The position numbers and the translations under genes were made by a program. DNA of 64,000 nt from assembly GCF_008370325.1 (NCBI RefSeq), contig NZ_VNIP01000004.1:186001-250000 (forward strand), written 5' to 3'. Shown here in pieces: positions 16,633-24,709 of the stretch. The notes beneath the pieces are model-generated. The model saw only the letters and a list, made by a program, of their open reading frames with translations. It was not told the DNA's origin and searched no databases. Within the stretch, counting starts at the first letter, position 1. Every line of letters starts with the position of its first letter. The stretch comes from Martinezella tropici. GTDB lineage: Bacteria > Pseudomonadota > Alphaproteobacteria > Rhizobiales > Rhizobiaceae.

Positions 16633-17304
16633 ATGGCGGGGCAGATTTCGATCGAGCATATCCAGAGCATGGGTGGCATAGCGCGAACCTTTGCCGCCGG
16701 TAGCGTGATCTGCGACTACGAGAGCAATGCGCCCCGTCTTCTCTTTCTCTTGGATGGATGGGCAGCGTCCAGCAAGATGCTGCCGAACGGCACGCGCTTC
16801 GTGACTGAATTCCTTCTGCGCGGCGATATGATCTCGACGTCGTTGACGGTACTTTCACGCGAGACCGTGCAAGCCATTACCAATGTATCCGTGATGGCCT
16901 TTCCGGATTTTGCCTCCATTCCCAAAATCGATACGCCGGCCTTGTTCTATCGCATTGCCATTGCCGAATTGGTGAGACGCCAGGCTCGCATGTCGGAAAG
17001 CCTCGCCAACATAGGACGGCGTGATGCGCTGGAGAGGACCGGCTACCTGCTGCTCGAGCTCGGGACACGGATCGGGACCTCGCAAGACGACCCCAATTCG
17101 GAATGCTTCGATTGTCCGTTGACCCAATCGGACATCGGAGATGCCGTCGGCTTGTCGACGGTTCATATCAATCGCGTGCTCAGGGATATGCGCGAAGCCG
17201 GTCTCCTGTCGTTCCGCAACGGTGTCGTTGCTTTTCTTGACCGCCCACGCCTCATGGATCTCGTCGATTTCGACGAATCTTATTTCGACACAACTATGAT
17301 TTGA
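16633..17304 (+). CDS. Crp/Fnr-family transcriptional regulator
   Basis: 223 residues from the ATG at 16633, which has GAGGGG 9 nt upstream; longer readings from TTG or ATG further up lack a ribosome site. The N-terminal beta-roll is cNMP-binding-domain-like (FAAGSVICDYESN, FLLDGWA, GDMIST) and the C-terminal winged helix contains LTQSDIGDAVGLSTVHINRV, a Crp-type recognition helix. The four Fnr iron-sulfur cysteines are absent. The ligand is unknown. It sits between polysaccharide genes and a CsgD-like regulator, so a role in surface or biofilm control is plausible but inferred. Confidence 0.85.
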   Translation: MAGQISIEHIQSMGGIARTFAAGSVICDYESNAPRLLFLLDGWAASSKMLPNGTRFVTEFLLRGDMISTSLTVLSRETVQAITNVSVMAFPDFASIPKIDTPALFYRIAIAELVRRQARMSESLANIGRRDALERTGYLLLELGTRIGTSQDDPNSECFDCPLTQSDIGDAVGLSTVHINRVLRDMREAGLLSFRNGVVAFLDRPRLMDLVDFDESYFDTTMI

Positions 17305-17324
17305 AGAATAGAGCGAATCAAACT

Positions 17325-17356
17325 CAGACTAAAGTCTGAAAAGAATTCTTTTAGTC
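17325..17356 (+). terminator. Nested inverted repeats after the Crp/Fnr gene
   Basis: Twenty bases after the stop, CAGACT-AA-AGTCTG (17325-17338) is followed directly by the 14-bp palindrome AAAAGAATTCTTTT (17339-17352). Alternatively GACTAAA (17327) can pair with TTTAGTC (17350-17356). It may end the Crp transcript; the stems are AT-rich and weak. Confidence 0.4.
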
Positions 17357-17449
17357 AATATTTAAATTTACTATTAACATATGTTAATGCGCGTAAAAAC
17401 AAAATAAGCAATTACTGCAGTAAGAAAAACCTAAAACAAGGGGAACGAT

Positions 17450-17590
17450 ATGAGAAAGAAAGAAAAGTTTCAATTTAGACAAAGTTCTTGCTGTCCGTAT
17501 GGAGTCAATACTGAGTTGGTTACAAGAAATACAGAGGCCACTTTAAGAGTTGGGGATGCCGGCCATGAATGGACAAATGCTCACAAGTGA
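17450..17590 (+). CDS. Small ORF overlapping the start of the LuxR gene (46 aa)
   Basis: ATG at 17450 is preceded by a good Shine-Dalgarno (AAGGGGAACGAT) and reads 46 codons to TGA at 17588-17590, ending about 35 bases inside the LuxR-family gene in another frame. The product is basic at its N-terminus (MRKKEKFQFR), has a CC pair at residues 14-15 and uses AGA/AAA codons that are rare in neighbouring genes. There is no signal peptide. I do not recognise it. It could be a leader peptide coupling translation to the regulator, or a small protein in its own right. Confidence 0.45.
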   Translation: MRKKEKFQFRQSSCCPYGVNTELVTRNTEATLRVGDAGHEWTNAHK

Positions 17591-18332
17591 AAAATTCACC
17601 TCCGATACAGGCGCGCGCGTTATTTCGGTTCGGACGTCCGACACGTTGCGGCCGTTCATCGCATCCGGCACGCCCGGCGTCGACGAATGGGAAGACTACA
17701 TTCTTCTCGTCGATTCCCGTGCCCTGGATCGCGAATGCCTGTCAAAAGGCCTGAGCGAGTACGACGACGCCATGCATGTCGTCACGGTGGGATCGCTCGA
17801 CGAATGGCAGATGCGCGATATGCAGGTGCTGCCATCCGCGGTTCTGTTCATGATCGGCGGCCGAAAAGTCTCCGACACCGACGTCAGCGCGAAGATCTGT
17901 GCCTTGGTGGAGAGATTCCAGCCAAGCCCTGTGATCGTCGGCGCAGATGGCGACGAGCTTGCACAGCTCCTGCATGCGCTGGAGTGTGGCGCTCGTGGCT
18001 ATATCCCGACCAGCGTCGGGATAAGGGTTGCCGCGGAAGCCGTTGCTCTTGCTCGTGCAGGCGGCGTCTTCGTGCCGGCAAGCAGCCTGCTTGCGGCCAA
18101 GGAAGCGATTACGCCCGTGGCCAGCCGCAATGACTGCCTCGACAGCCTCTTCACGCCGCGTGAAGTCGTGGTCGCGGAAGCGCTGAGGCGAGGAAAGGCG
18201 AACAAAATCATCGCCTACGAGATGGATCTTTGCGAAAGCACCGTCAAAGTTCATATCCGCAATATCATGAAGAAGCTGAATGCGACGAACCGAACGGAAG
18301 TCGCCTATAAGATCCGGGAACTCGTCCGCTAA
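17556..18332 (+). CDS. LuxR/NarL-type regulator with degenerate receiver (CsgD-like)
   Basis: 258 residues. Residues about 45-175 look like a receiver domain without the phospho-acceptor: where the aspartate strand is expected the sequence reads VLFMIGGRK. The C-terminal HTH (LFTPREVVVAEALRRGKANK, then STVKVHIRNIMKKL) is a clear GerE/LuxR domain. An unphosphorylatable receiver plus LuxR HTH is the layout of CsgD/VpsT-type biofilm regulators, and the curli operon lies 2 kb downstream, so control of matrix genes is a reasonable inference. Starts at 17550 (TTG), 17556 or 17565 are possible; AAGAG 7 nt upstream favours 17556. A 46-codon ORF overlaps its start. Confidence 0.8.
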   Translation: MPAMNGQMLTSEKFTSDTGARVISVRTSDTLRPFIASGTPGVDEWEDYILLVDSRALDRECLSKGLSEYDDAMHVVTVGSLDEWQMRDMQVLPSAVLFMIGGRKVSDTDVSAKICALVERFQPSPVIVGADGDELAQLLHALECGARGYIPTSVGIRVAAEAVALARAGGVFVPASSLLAAKEAITPVASRNDCLDSLFTPREVVVAEALRRGKANKIIAYEMDLCESTVKVHIRNIMKKLNATNRTEVAYKIRELVR

Positions 18333-18732
18333 CACATCCGCTATGTCGGTCACCCGTCGCGGGAGCAATATGATGAGCCCGCCTGATGTATTTCGCAGCT
18401 ACCAGCCCCGGCAGCGGGGCAGGGCAGGAATCCGAAATATCGGCCGGCAACACATGTGCTGGCCGATCGCGAAAGAGTAATGGCACCCGCCCGGGCGCTG
18501 AAAGACAATATCGCGAAACCCCTGACATCCGCCAAGCTTGAACCATCCGGTCCGGATCCGAGCGATCCGGCAAGCCGGCCGCGCAATATGGCCGTCTCGT
18601 ATTTGGCCCTGATCAGCAGTTGGCGCCAAAAGGGGCGCGAATATCGTCTCAAGCGCCAGCACAACAAGGTTCAAGGACGGACACCAGCGAGATGATTCCG
18701 GTGTCGATTGACCAGGGAATTTGAGAGCTTGC
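18333..18732. other. Gene-free stretch with a hairpin
   Basis: Four hundred bases between convergent genes without a supported ORF. ATCGGCC (18439-18445) pairs with GGCCGAT (18461-18467), and the stem can extend inward, forming a hairpin without a T-run. It may separate the LuxR gene from the converging toxin/antitoxin-like unit. Confidence 0.4.
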
Positions 18733-19167
18733 TCAGCGCTGGGCGACGCGCAGCGAGGCGATTTCCGCCGGCTTGTCGTCGATGATCGCGCTTACGGTCA
18801 GCAGCCCAGGGCGGCGTAGCCTCAATGGTGAAAAGACAAGGCTGGCGCCGACCACGACGTGCATCGGGTCATCGCCCGTTTCGGACCCATCCGTCAGGTT
18901 GCTCTGTTCGTCGAGCTGGGCCGACTCCAAGCGTTCCTCGAGAAGCGGCTGTTGGTCTCCCGGGGCAACGCAACGCAGCACGATAGACTGGTAAGGTTGC
19001 GTCGCCAAGGTGACCAAATTCACATGCACGCAAAACTTGGCCAGCGAAATGGGAAATTCCGGCAACATCAGCACGCCGCTGTAGACGCCGATGAAGCTCA
19101 GCTTTTCGCCGATTTCGGTGCGAATGTCATCGCAAAAGATGCAATATCCGTAACGCATGCGTTTCAC
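18733..19167 (-). CDS. DUF6941-like protein, third gene of a toxin/antitoxin-like unit
   Basis: 144 residues. The N-terminal CIFCDDIRTEIGEKLSFIGV and LPEFPISLAKFCVHV pattern reminds me of the DUF6941 family of unknown function; this assignment is from memory. No signal peptide or membrane segment. Its ATG overlaps the stop of the XRE-type gene (ATGA), so the two are co-translated. Whether it modulates the adjacent pair or is an unrelated passenger is unknown. Confidence 0.6.
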   Translation of the reverse strand: MKRMRYGYCIFCDDIRTEIGEKLSFIGVYSGVLMLPEFPISLAKFCVHVNLVTLATQPYQSIVLRCVAPGDQQPLLEERLESAQLDEQSNLTDGSETGDDPMHVVVGASLVFSPLRLRRPGLLTVSAIIDDKPAEIASLRVAQR

Positions 19168-19607
19168 TCGTCCCTATCAACAGTGGCGCGGGCGATAATG
19201 GTGCGGATCGCCCGCGAAGAGCTCCAGGAGACGACCTCTCTGAAGCTAATGAAATGAACGGCTGCTCGCGTCTCGATCCGCATATCGGCCGGTATCTCGG
19301 TGCGTATCTTGGATTGAGCAAGGCCACCGCTTTGCGTCGAACCCGCCGGATCGCGCAGTTCGACATGAATCTCCTTGTCGAGCGCCCAGGCCAGGTCCGC
19401 GAGCGAACGAAGCGGAAGCTCTCTTTGCCCGCAAAAATAGCGGTTCAACTCCTGTCGGCTGACGCCCACCAATTCCGCGAGCTGCTGCTGCGTAAAACCT
19501 GTTTGGGATCGCCTTTCGATGGCGGCGGCAATGAGATCGCCGCGAACGTTTGCGATGAAGCGACTGGCCGCACGCGCACGCGCGCCTATGTCAAACCGAA
19601 ATGACAT
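19164..19607 (-). CDS. XRE-family HTH protein, likely antitoxin
   Basis: 147 residues with a helix-turn-helix at about 38-75 (FTQQQLAELVGVSRQELNRY). It overlaps the upstream RelE/HigB-like gene by 17 bp and the downstream DUF6941-like gene by 4 bp. A toxin-first, HTH-second arrangement is typical of higBA-type modules, so it is probably the antitoxin and autorepressor. Function is inferred from context. Confidence 0.72.
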   Translation of the reverse strand: MSFRFDIGARARAASRFIANVRGDLIAAAIERRSQTGFTQQQLAELVGVSRQELNRYFCGQRELPLRSLADLAWALDKEIHVELRDPAGSTQSGGLAQSKIRTEIPADMRIETRAAVHFISFREVVSWSSSRAIRTIIARATVDRDE

Positions 19608-20076
19608 CTTCCGGGTTTACTCCCTCAACGCACAACGCATCACCCACACCAAGCTCGCGGCGCAGTCGGCGCACCTCCAGCCGGTAGCCACGATAAAGAT
19701 CATGATCCTTCACATGGTCGGCCCAGTCTCCGAAAACCGCTACAAAGCAATCGCGCATGGCAAACCAGCCGAATATGCGCAGATCGACGGTCTTCAATTC
19801 CCAAACTGCATTTCGTTCGATCCGGATTGCCCGGAATTGTCTGCAATGAATAAGCGGCTTCCCGGAGACGAACGTATAAAAGAGAAAATCCAGCTGTTCG
19901 ATCGGGGTGAGGACGGCGCCAAGCGACGATGGCTCGTTCTTGGCGACGCGCTCACTCAACCATTCCGCAAAGCTCGGGGTCGCGAAAAGCAGCCGCTTAG
20001 GCAGCTGCCCTTCACCAAGCTGAATCTCAACTTTAACGATTGCTTCGGATGCTACGAGACTGTCAAACGTAGTCAT
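19591..20076 (-). CDS. RelE/HigB-superfamily-like toxin candidate
   Basis: 161 residues from the ATG at 20076 (TTG at 20085 is possible). The segment about 75-140 (RAIRIERNAVWELKTVDLRIFGWF, then FVAVFGDWADHVKDHDLYRG split by short gaps) resembles the core of RelE/HigB/Gp49-like toxins, with an extra N-terminal ~60 residues. It overlaps an XRE-type gene by 17 bp. ATTATA at 20093-20098 supplies a TATAAT -10 box on the minus strand, implying a very short leader. Homology is recognised by pattern only. Confidence 0.55.
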   Translation of the reverse strand: MTTFDSLVASEAIVKVEIQLGEGQLPKRLLFATPSFAEWLSERVAKNEPSSLGAVLTPIEQLDFLFYTFVSGKPLIHCRQFRAIRIERNAVWELKTVDLRIFGWFAMRDCFVAVFGDWADHVKDHDLYRGYRLEVRRLRRELGVGDALCVEGVNPEDVISV

Positions 20077-20403
20077 GCCTGTCAACTAATCCATTATAAT
20101 GTAGCAAGCCTTTCGCCGGACCTCCTTGAGGGTATCATGAATTGCCACGCATTTGGATTGTATTTATTTGCCTTTCCGATGGCGTAGTTCCTTCTAGGCA
20201 AAGAAGAGTATAGCGGATGCGCCATGTCGATACATGTTTCATCCGTTACTCATTTTGAGGTATGGCATTTATATTTGATGCTATCCGACGTTGTCGTCCT
20301 AATACGAACGGTTCTCTTGTTCGGCTGTCTGCTGCCGGCTTATTAACAAGCTCGAGGGCGGCGAATGACCGCTTGCCCCGTCTTGGACAACAGGGAGGAT
20401 CAT
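20077..20403. promoter_or_regulatory. Divergent promoter region, TA-like unit / curli operon
   Basis: About 330 AT-rich bases between divergent genes. TATAAT-type boxes occur on both strands around 20093-20100. No gene is supported. The curli promoter should lie here; no copy of the AATGCAA box pair was found. Confidence 0.45.
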
Positions 20404-21498
20404 ATGAGGACGATTGCAGCTCTCTCCATTTTGCTGGCAAGTACGTCTTTGACTCTTGCCGGCCCCGGTGGCCCGCATGGCGGAAGCCCACCGACACCGG
20501 CGGAAAATGAATCGTTTATCGGCCAGGTGGGCGCCTTCAATGGCGCTTTCGTCAGCCAGAACAGCGGCAATAACCAAGCGCTGACATTGCAGAACGGCTT
20601 CGGCAATTTCGCGGTCATCAACCAGGATACGGCCAAGTCCAATACGTCCGCTGTCCTGCAGTTTGGTTCCGGCAACTTCGCGATTGCCGACCAGAAGGGC
20701 AAAACCAACGACCAGAGCACCCTCCAGGTCGGCACCCTGAATTTTGCCTCGACTCGGCAGCGCGACGGAGCGGAGAATAACTCGACGATCAGCCAGTTCG
20801 GCTTTGGCAATTCCGCTTTCGCGGATCAGTCCAAGAGGGACAACTCCCAGGATACGCTGCAGGTCGGTGGCCTGAATTTCGCTTCGACGACCCAGACCGA
20901 CGGCAAGCCTGGCTCCAATACGTCCAATGTCATGCAGTTCGGTTGGGGCAACGGGGCTATCGTCGGGCAGGACGGCGGCAACAATGATCAGACGACGTTG
21001 CAGGTCGGCACGGGGAACTTCGCCGCAACCTCCCAGGGGGGCGTTATCGGAAGCAACGGCAATTCCTCTTCGACAACACAGTTTGGTTGGGGGAACATAT
21101 CCTTTGCCGATCAGGCGGGCGGCAATAACTCGCAGGACACCTTCCAGGCCGGCGGGCGTAACTTCGCCGTCACGGGTCAATCCTCGTTCTTCGGCGTGAA
21201 CAAGTCGGCGACGGCGCAGTTCGGCGTCGGCAACACCGCATTGACCTCTCAGATCGCCAACCCGCTGGGCTCCAACGATTCGCTGATCGTGCAGGCCGGC
21301 TATCGCAATACGGCGATCGCATCTCAGACCGGCGTGCAGACCGTATTCCCCTACGGAGGCTCCAACCTCCAGGGGACCATTCAGATCGGTACGGGTAACT
21401 ATGCCGTTACCTCCCAGACCAGCGCGAGTGCACTGACGAACACGTCAGTCACGGCGCAATTCGGCTATCGAAACATGGCCGTTACGGTCCAGCACTGA
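20404..21498 (+). CDS. csgA: Major curlin-like amyloid protein with about 14 repeats
   Basis: 364 residues; start chosen after GGGAGGATCAT. A signal peptide (MRTIAALSILLASTSLTLAG) is followed by a short Gly/Pro segment and about 14 tandem curlin repeats of 20-27 residues with the Q-x-G-x-x-N-x-A-x-x-x-Q pattern. E. coli CsgA has five repeats in 151 residues, so this fibre subunit is much longer. The repeats alternate: one type carries QFGxGN, the next LQVGxxNFA, giving a two-repeat period of about 45 residues. It should be secreted through CsgG and assemble as beta-helical surface amyloid. First gene of the curli operon, followed by csgH, csgB-like, csgF and csgG. Confidence 0.9.
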   Translation: MRTIAALSILLASTSLTLAGPGGPHGGSPPTPAENESFIGQVGAFNGAFVSQNSGNNQALTLQNGFGNFAVINQDTAKSNTSAVLQFGSGNFAIADQKGKTNDQSTLQVGTLNFASTRQRDGAENNSTISQFGFGNSAFADQSKRDNSQDTLQVGGLNFASTTQTDGKPGSNTSNVMQFGWGNGAIVGQDGGNNDQTTLQVGTGNFAATSQGGVIGSNGNSSSTTQFGWGNISFADQAGGNNSQDTFQAGGRNFAVTGQSSFFGVNKSATAQFGVGNTALTSQIANPLGSNDSLIVQAGYRNTAIASQTGVQTVFPYGGSNLQGTIQIGTGNYAVTSQTSASALTNTSVTAQFGYRNMAVTVQH

Positions 21499-21525
21499 GT
21501 GAGCCCAAGGAGGAGGCGAGAGCAA

Positions 21526-21966
21526 ATGTCCGCCTCCTCCTACACATCGACTGAGCCAGTTCCGTGCGCCGGAATCGATCGTGGGCGATCAGTGTTCACC
21601 TTGCTGCTGAAGCCTTTCTTCCTGTTGATCCTGTTGTTCTCACATGCCGTTCCGGCCGCATCGCAGACCGCCGTCGAGTGCTTGATAAAGACGGACAGGA
21701 AGGAACAGCTTCTTGTCGTTCAGGCGATCGCGAGATCCGAAGCGGCGGTGTCCGGAAGGTACAGGCTGGTTCTCGTCAAGCACAGCGCCGCCGGCACGAG
21801 CCAGAGCATTCAGCAGGGCAGTTTTGATTTGCAGCCCGGTTCGGACGGCCTTCTTGCCACGACGATGGTCGATGCGGCAGACCAGACGGAACTGACTGCA
21901 AGGCTATTGATCGAAACCGATCGAGGTACATCACAATGCGGAATACGAGGCGGATTACCAGAATGA
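21526..21966 (+). CDS. csgH: Curli assembly chaperone, CsgH type
   Basis: 146 residues from the ATG at 21526 with AAGGAGGAGG about 10 nt upstream. A hydrophobic segment (SVFTLLLKPFFLLILLFSHA) forms the signal peptide, then a small beta-sandwich-like domain with two cysteines (VECLIKTD and SQCGI) as in CsgC/CsgH, which hold curlin in a non-amyloid state in the periplasm and form one disulfide. Position between csgA and csgB and the overlap with the next gene support this. Confidence 0.75.
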   Translation: MSASSYTSTEPVPCAGIDRGRSVFTLLLKPFFLLILLFSHAVPAASQTAVECLIKTDRKEQLLVVQAIARSEAAVSGRYRLVLVKHSAAGTSQSIQQGSFDLQPGSDGLLATTMVDAADQTELTARLLIETDRGTSQCGIRGGLPE

Positions 21967-22466
21967 AATGCCTGAACGGTTCGAGGCTCGCGCTCGGCGC
22001 TGTTGTCGCGTTGATTGCTCTGACGGCCGCGGAATGCCGGGCCGAAACCGCATATGTGGCCCAGATTCCGGCCAATGTGAGGACAAGCATGCCATTCAGC
22101 GGCGCGATGCCCCAGCAGCCGCCACAGCAATATCACCACTCGTCGAATTATGCTTCGGCCGGCGTCGCCCGCTTGCCCGAGGCTCCCGTCGCGACGCATG
22201 GCAACAACCTGGCGCAGACGCTGGAAATAGGCATGCGCAACAGCGTGTATCATCTTCAGTCTGGAGCCAACAATACTTCAACTGCGGGAATTATCGGGAA
22301 CTACGGCAATATAAATGTGCTTCAGGCCGGAAATAATCTCAAGTCAAATGTCGTATTGCTGAATGGAGCGGGTTTGAGCGTAAGCGTTCTTCAGCCTGCC
22401 GGTTCCGCGCCGGTCAATGTGCTGATCGCGCGTTTTCCGGGCGGTGGTTTGCTTATCAAGCGTTGA
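21963..22466 (+). CDS. csgB: Minor curlin / nucleator-like protein
   Basis: 167 residues. Signal peptide (LALGAVVALIALTAAECRA), a Gln/Pro-rich stretch, then three or four degenerate curlin repeats (NNLAQTLEIGMRN, YHLQSGANN, INVLQAGNN). The ATG overlaps the csgH stop (ATGA). The low repeat number and basic C-terminus (LLIKR) resemble CsgB, which nucleates CsgA at the cell surface. The CsgB assignment rests on context and weak repeats. Confidence 0.72.
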   Translation: MKCLNGSRLALGAVVALIALTAAECRAETAYVAQIPANVRTSMPFSGAMPQQPPQQYHHSSNYASAGVARLPEAPVATHGNNLAQTLEIGMRNSVYHLQSGANNTSTAGIIGNYGNINVLQAGNNLKSNVVLLNGAGLSVSVLQPAGSAPVNVLIARFPGGGLLIKR

Positions 22467-22506
22467 GCGGCGCAGCGGCGCTCGGAAACAAGGGAGGGGA
22501 ATGGCA

Positions 22507-22815
22507 ATGATGATGCGTGTGACTGCAGTTGCAATCGGTTTGGCTGCTATCATGGCGGTGCCGGCTTTGGCGGGACAATTGGTCTATCAGCCGACCAACC
22601 CAACTTTTGGCGGCAACCCGTTGAATGGCTCATTCCTGCTATCGACGGCGCAGACGCAAGGCGCTGGCGTCAAGTCCGGTCAACAACAGACGCCGGATCT
22701 CTCTGGTCTCAACAATGCGCTGGGCAATCTCGGAAACGTAAATCAAGGTACGGCCTCGACCGGAACGTCTCCGATCATCGTGATTGGAAACGGCCAGGTG
22801 CCGGCCAATCCTTAA
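22507..22815 (+). CDS. csgF: Curli assembly protein CsgF
   Basis: 102 residues from the ATG at 22507, 7 nt after GGAGGGG; the ATG at 22501 is too close to that site. Signal peptide ending PALAG, then the CsgF signature LVYQPTNPTFGGNPLNGSFLL. CsgF binds the CsgG pore and helps anchor CsgB outside the cell. The C-terminal half is Gly/Asn/Gln-rich. Confidence 0.9.
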   Translation: MMMRVTAVAIGLAAIMAVPALAGQLVYQPTNPTFGGNPLNGSFLLSTAQTQGAGVKSGQQQTPDLSGLNNALGNLGNVNQGTASTGTSPIIVIGNGQVPANP

Positions 22816-22870
22816 GCCAATTGATTGCGCAATAATTTCATTTTGTTGGGGGCGATTTATTCGAGCGGCG

Positions 22871-23851
22871 ATGTCACGTATCGGTTTTCCCGTTGCAGCC
22901 ATTTTGTGCGGATTAGGTTTGGGCGGTTGCGCTGCTGCCGGCAGCAGTCTTGATCCGATGAGTACTCCAGCGACCTTGATGCCCTCGACGAAGACAGGCG
23001 TGGCGCTGGAAAGCCTGCCACGGCCCAGGCAAAAGCTCGATGTGGCCGTTTACTCCTTTCCCGATCTGACCGGGCAAAACAAGCCCAATGAGAACTTTGC
23101 CGAGTATTCTCGTGCTTTGACGCAAGGCGGTGCGCAACTGTTGACCGACGTTCTGACCAGGGCCGGAAACGGCAACTGGTTCAGCGTCGTCGAGCGCACC
23201 GACCTGCAGTCGCTTCTGCAGGAGCGACAGATCATCCAGAATACGCGGGCCGCCGTCTATGGCGCAAAGGCCGGCGGCATACCGCCGCTTCGCTTTGCCG
23301 GCGTCCTGCTCGACGGCGGCGTCATAGGCTATGATTCCAATGAAACGACCGGCGGCGTCGGCGCCAACTACCTTGGGATCGGCGGAAACACGCAATACCG
23401 CAAGGATATCGTAACCGTATCGCTGCGGGCGGTGAGTGTCAGCACGGGCCGTGTGCTTGCATCCGTGAGCACGACCAAGACCATCTATTCCGTTCAGGTG
23501 CAGGGCTCGGCGTTCCGTTTCGTCGGCGTCGATCAGCTGCTCCAGATCGAAGGCGGCGTTACACGAAATGCGCCGACGACGCTCGGGGTCCAGGAAGGAA
23601 TACAGCTCGCAGTCTATTCGCTGATCTTCGAAGGTGTGAAGAACGGCCTTTGGGAATTCGAGGATGCCGCAGCTGGAGCCGCATTCATGCGGTATCTGGA
23701 GCAACATCAAAGAGCCATGACGTACAAGCTCGATGCGAACGGCCGCCCGATCGCGCCGGTCATTGATCCTCCCGTGGTCAGCGCTGCGCAACCGGCCGTC
23801 GAGGCTGAATCAAGACCGGCCATGATCAAGGATAAACCGACGAATTCGTGA
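22871..23851 (+). CDS. csgG: Curli secretion pore lipoprotein CsgG
   Basis: 326 residues. Lipobox LGLGGC puts the acylated cysteine at residue 20. VAVYSFPDLTGQNKP, FSVVERTDLQSLLQERQI and LRFAGVLLDGGVIGYDSN are typical of CsgG, the nonameric outer-membrane channel for curlins. It has a ~30-residue disordered tail beyond the usual end. csgE is not present in the operon. Last gene of the curli operon. Confidence 0.93.
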   Translation: MSRIGFPVAAILCGLGLGGCAAAGSSLDPMSTPATLMPSTKTGVALESLPRPRQKLDVAVYSFPDLTGQNKPNENFAEYSRALTQGGAQLLTDVLTRAGNGNWFSVVERTDLQSLLQERQIIQNTRAAVYGAKAGGIPPLRFAGVLLDGGVIGYDSNETTGGVGANYLGIGGNTQYRKDIVTVSLRAVSVSTGRVLASVSTTKTIYSVQVQGSAFRFVGVDQLLQIEGGVTRNAPTTLGVQEGIQLAVYSLIFEGVKNGLWEFEDAAAGAAFMRYLEQHQRAMTYKLDANGRPIAPVIDPPVVSAAQPAVEAESRPAMIKDKPTNS

Positions 23852-23865
23852 TGGCCGCCGCCGCG

Positions 23866-24156
23866 TCATTTTTTCCGGCAGAATTCGGATTGAGCGTTAT
23901 CGGGTCCGCAGGTGGCGGTTCCGCCCTGCGCGTTTCCGCTTTGGCCTGGCTTGGCCGCGGTCTTGGCGGCTGTTCCTTTTTCGAGATTGCCGCTCTTTCG
24001 GATGGGAACACGCCCATTGACCTGAGGAATACGGGTTTCCGAAAATCCAGGGCGTCGGATGATGGGCTGGTCCGTGGCAAAGGCATCCACCGAACCGAGG
24101 GCGCCCGCAATCAGCATGATGGCTGTGGCCACAATGACTTTATTGGGATTTACCAT
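23866..24156 (-). CDS. Small secreted protein of unknown function
   Basis: 96 residues. Signal peptide VIVATAIMLIAGALGSVDAFA, then a basic, Gly/Lys/Thr-rich mature part with two cysteines near the end (TCGPDNAQSEFC). AGGAG lies about 10 nt upstream of the ATG. It converges on csgG with a 14-bp gap. I do not recognise the family. It may be a periplasmic or matrix-associated protein. Confidence 0.6.
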   Translation of the reverse strand: MVNPNKVIVATAIMLIAGALGSVDAFATDQPIIRRPGFSETRIPQVNGRVPIRKSGNLEKGTAAKTAAKPGQSGNAQGGTATCGPDNAQSEFCRKK

Positions 24157-24334
24157 TTCGATGCTGCTCCTGGATCATGGCTGTGAGCCGAAATTGAGCT
24201 ATTGGCCTCGGACATGCCGCTCACGAAATTCAACGGGATGCCCGCTTTTCGGTTCCGTATTCACCGGGAAGTCCCTGGCCGGCACCTCGGGCTTTGACCT
24301 AGCGCATTTATGCCTTCCTGCCATCGCAATGCCG

Positions 24335-24676
24335 TCAATGTCCCACAGTGCCCTGCCCCACTGTCGGCAGGCGATTGTCCGCAGGCCCAGGCGCGGATCG
24401 CTCCGTGACGCCGCTGCCCACACTGGGAAAGATGCTGTTTGCCAAGAGGGCCGGCGGCCGCGCTCGCGGCTGCTGCTTTGGCCTATGCGAGAGCTTCCGG
24501 TTGTCGGCAAGCGGCCGCGGCGCGGGCACGACGGAAGTCTCCGGCAGCTGCTCGACGAAAGCGGGATTCGTTTCCACAGGAGGTGCCTGCTGCAGATAGC
24601 TTTCACCAAATACAGCGCTTTCACTCAGTGCCAGCAACACGACCAGAGCGTGGTTTGCAATGATCATTTGCGCCAT
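24335..24676 (-). CDS. Small secreted Pro-rich protein of unknown function
   Basis: 113 residues. The N-terminus (MIIANHALVVLLALSESAVFG) looks like a signal peptide; the mature part is Pro/Ala/Arg-rich with no cysteine and probably disordered. AAAGGA lies about 10 nt upstream. It precedes the other small secreted gene on the same strand with a 178-bp gap, and is divergent from the IalB-like gene. Frame choice rests on the signal peptide and ribosome site. Confidence 0.5.
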   Translation of the reverse strand: MAQMIIANHALVVLLALSESAVFGESYLQQAPPVETNPAFVEQLPETSVVPAPRPLADNRKLSHRPKQQPRARPPALLANSIFPSVGSGVTERSAPGPADNRLPTVGQGTVGH

Positions 24677-24709
24677 TCGAATTAATCCTTTGGGGGTATA
24701 TTAAGATAA

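Noticed and set aside
20404-21498. Tandem repeats considered as a CRISPR array
   Set aside because: The repeats are in frame, degenerate at DNA level and encode curlin units; there are no spacers of constant length.
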